A stretch of DNA of 64,000 bases, taken from assembly GCA_030063045.1 (NCBI GenBank), contig JAQSEB010000052.1:95205-159204 (forward strand), given 5' to 3'. The DNA is from Pratylenchus scribneri. Its lineage: Eukaryota; Nematoda; Chromadorea; Rhabditida; Pratylenchidae. This document shows positions 63,962 to 64,000 of the stretch, piece by piece. Position 1 is the stretch's first letter. The number at the start of each line of letters is the position of its first letter. Position numbers and translations under genes: made by a program. Under the pieces are notes generated by a model. It searched no databases. It saw only the letters and a list, made by a program, of their open reading frames with translations, and was not told where the DNA came from.

Positions 63962-64000
63962 AAATCTGAATTTTTTGACTGATCAATTCCTGCTCTCCAT

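Larger units (their letters stand above)
40209..64000. repeat. Satellite B tandem array (about 140 monomers, 170 bp), continues past the window
   Basis: TAATATTAAC starts at 40211, 40381, 40551, 40715 and 40885 and so on, a 170-bp period with rare 164- and 171-bp units. A typical unit is about 22% GC (12 G, 26 C on +). Constant parts include TTGGGATTAATTTTTT, TTTTGACTGATCAATTCC, AATCTTCGAAAATTTC, TTGACCTAGCCTATAT and TTACTTATAATAGACC. Each unit keeps a TGATCA and a TTCGAA site. Variable positions are CTCTCTATT, CTCCATT or CTCTTTATT; six or seven Ts before CC; ACTTGGG, ACTTGTG or ACCTGGG; and TTATAATAG or TTATAG. These variants mark the higher-order repeats listed below. Overall divergence is visibly lower than in satellite A. 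No genes are present. Confidence 0.98.

Noticed and set aside
1..64000. Shared TAGGCTAG between satellite A and the reverse complement of satellite B
   Set aside because: An 8-base match is expected about once by chance when two 170-bp units are compared on both strands, and the flanks do not align.
1..64000. Telomere repeats, rRNA or tRNA genes
   Set aside because: No TTAGGC or TTAGGG runs, no rRNA-like segments, and no cloverleaf with A and B boxes were seen on reading either strand. TTAGGC occurs once per A monomer as part of TTAGGCTAG, not as tandem hexamers.

Overview
This is a eukaryotic, very AT-rich window made almost entirely of satellite DNA. Roughly 60.5 of 64 kb is three tandem-repeat families. 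Only two stretches, about 3.5 kb together, are not satellite: a GC-rich island at 22736-24285 and a 1.9-kb AT-rich spacer at 38297-40208. No bacterial-type genes, rRNA, tRNA or CRISPR were seen. A broken F-box-type gene in the spacer has a 43-bp intron and a splice acceptor 4 bases before its first ATG. That would suit a nematode, possibly a plant-parasitic one, but the organism is an inference from one gene fragment.

Layout. (1) Satellite A, monomers of about 165-177 bp (often 166, 169 or 175), fills 1-22022 and 24290-37623. Short remnants lie at 22501-22735 and 38127-38296. Its monomers are mosaics of interchangeable sequence modules. The array is built from nested segmental duplications with repeat lengths of 685, 852, 1001, 1324, 1546 and 2379 bp, plus a dispersed pair 4256/3571 bp apart. 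(2) Satellite C, an exact 109-bp unit, forms two small arrays inside A (22023-22500 and 37624-38126). Both end at the same junction with A. (3) The island at 22736-24285 interrupts one A monomer and is flanked by a 4-bp duplication (ATAC). Its minus strand carries open reading frames, a promoter-like TATA/TCAGTC pair and degenerate internal repeats; it is probably a transposon insertion or fragment. (4) The spacer at 38297-40208 holds a degenerate GCCGGGAAT-type minisatellite and the 5' part of a frameshifted F-box-like gene. (5) Satellite B, a 170-bp monomer, runs from 40209 past the window end. It has its own higher-order structure: 1188-bp, 1530/1871-bp and 341-bp dimer repeats, and a 3711-bp segmental duplication.

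Functionally this looks like constitutive heterochromatin, possibly centromeric or pericentromeric. Both large satellites have near-nucleosomal monomer lengths, but nothing in the sequence proves a centromere. The A and B arrays have opposite strand asymmetry (A is G-rich on +, B is C-rich on +) and the skew flips at the gene-bearing spacer. The most informative content is the record of unequal exchange and conversion in the arrays, the origin of the island, and the shared A/C junction.
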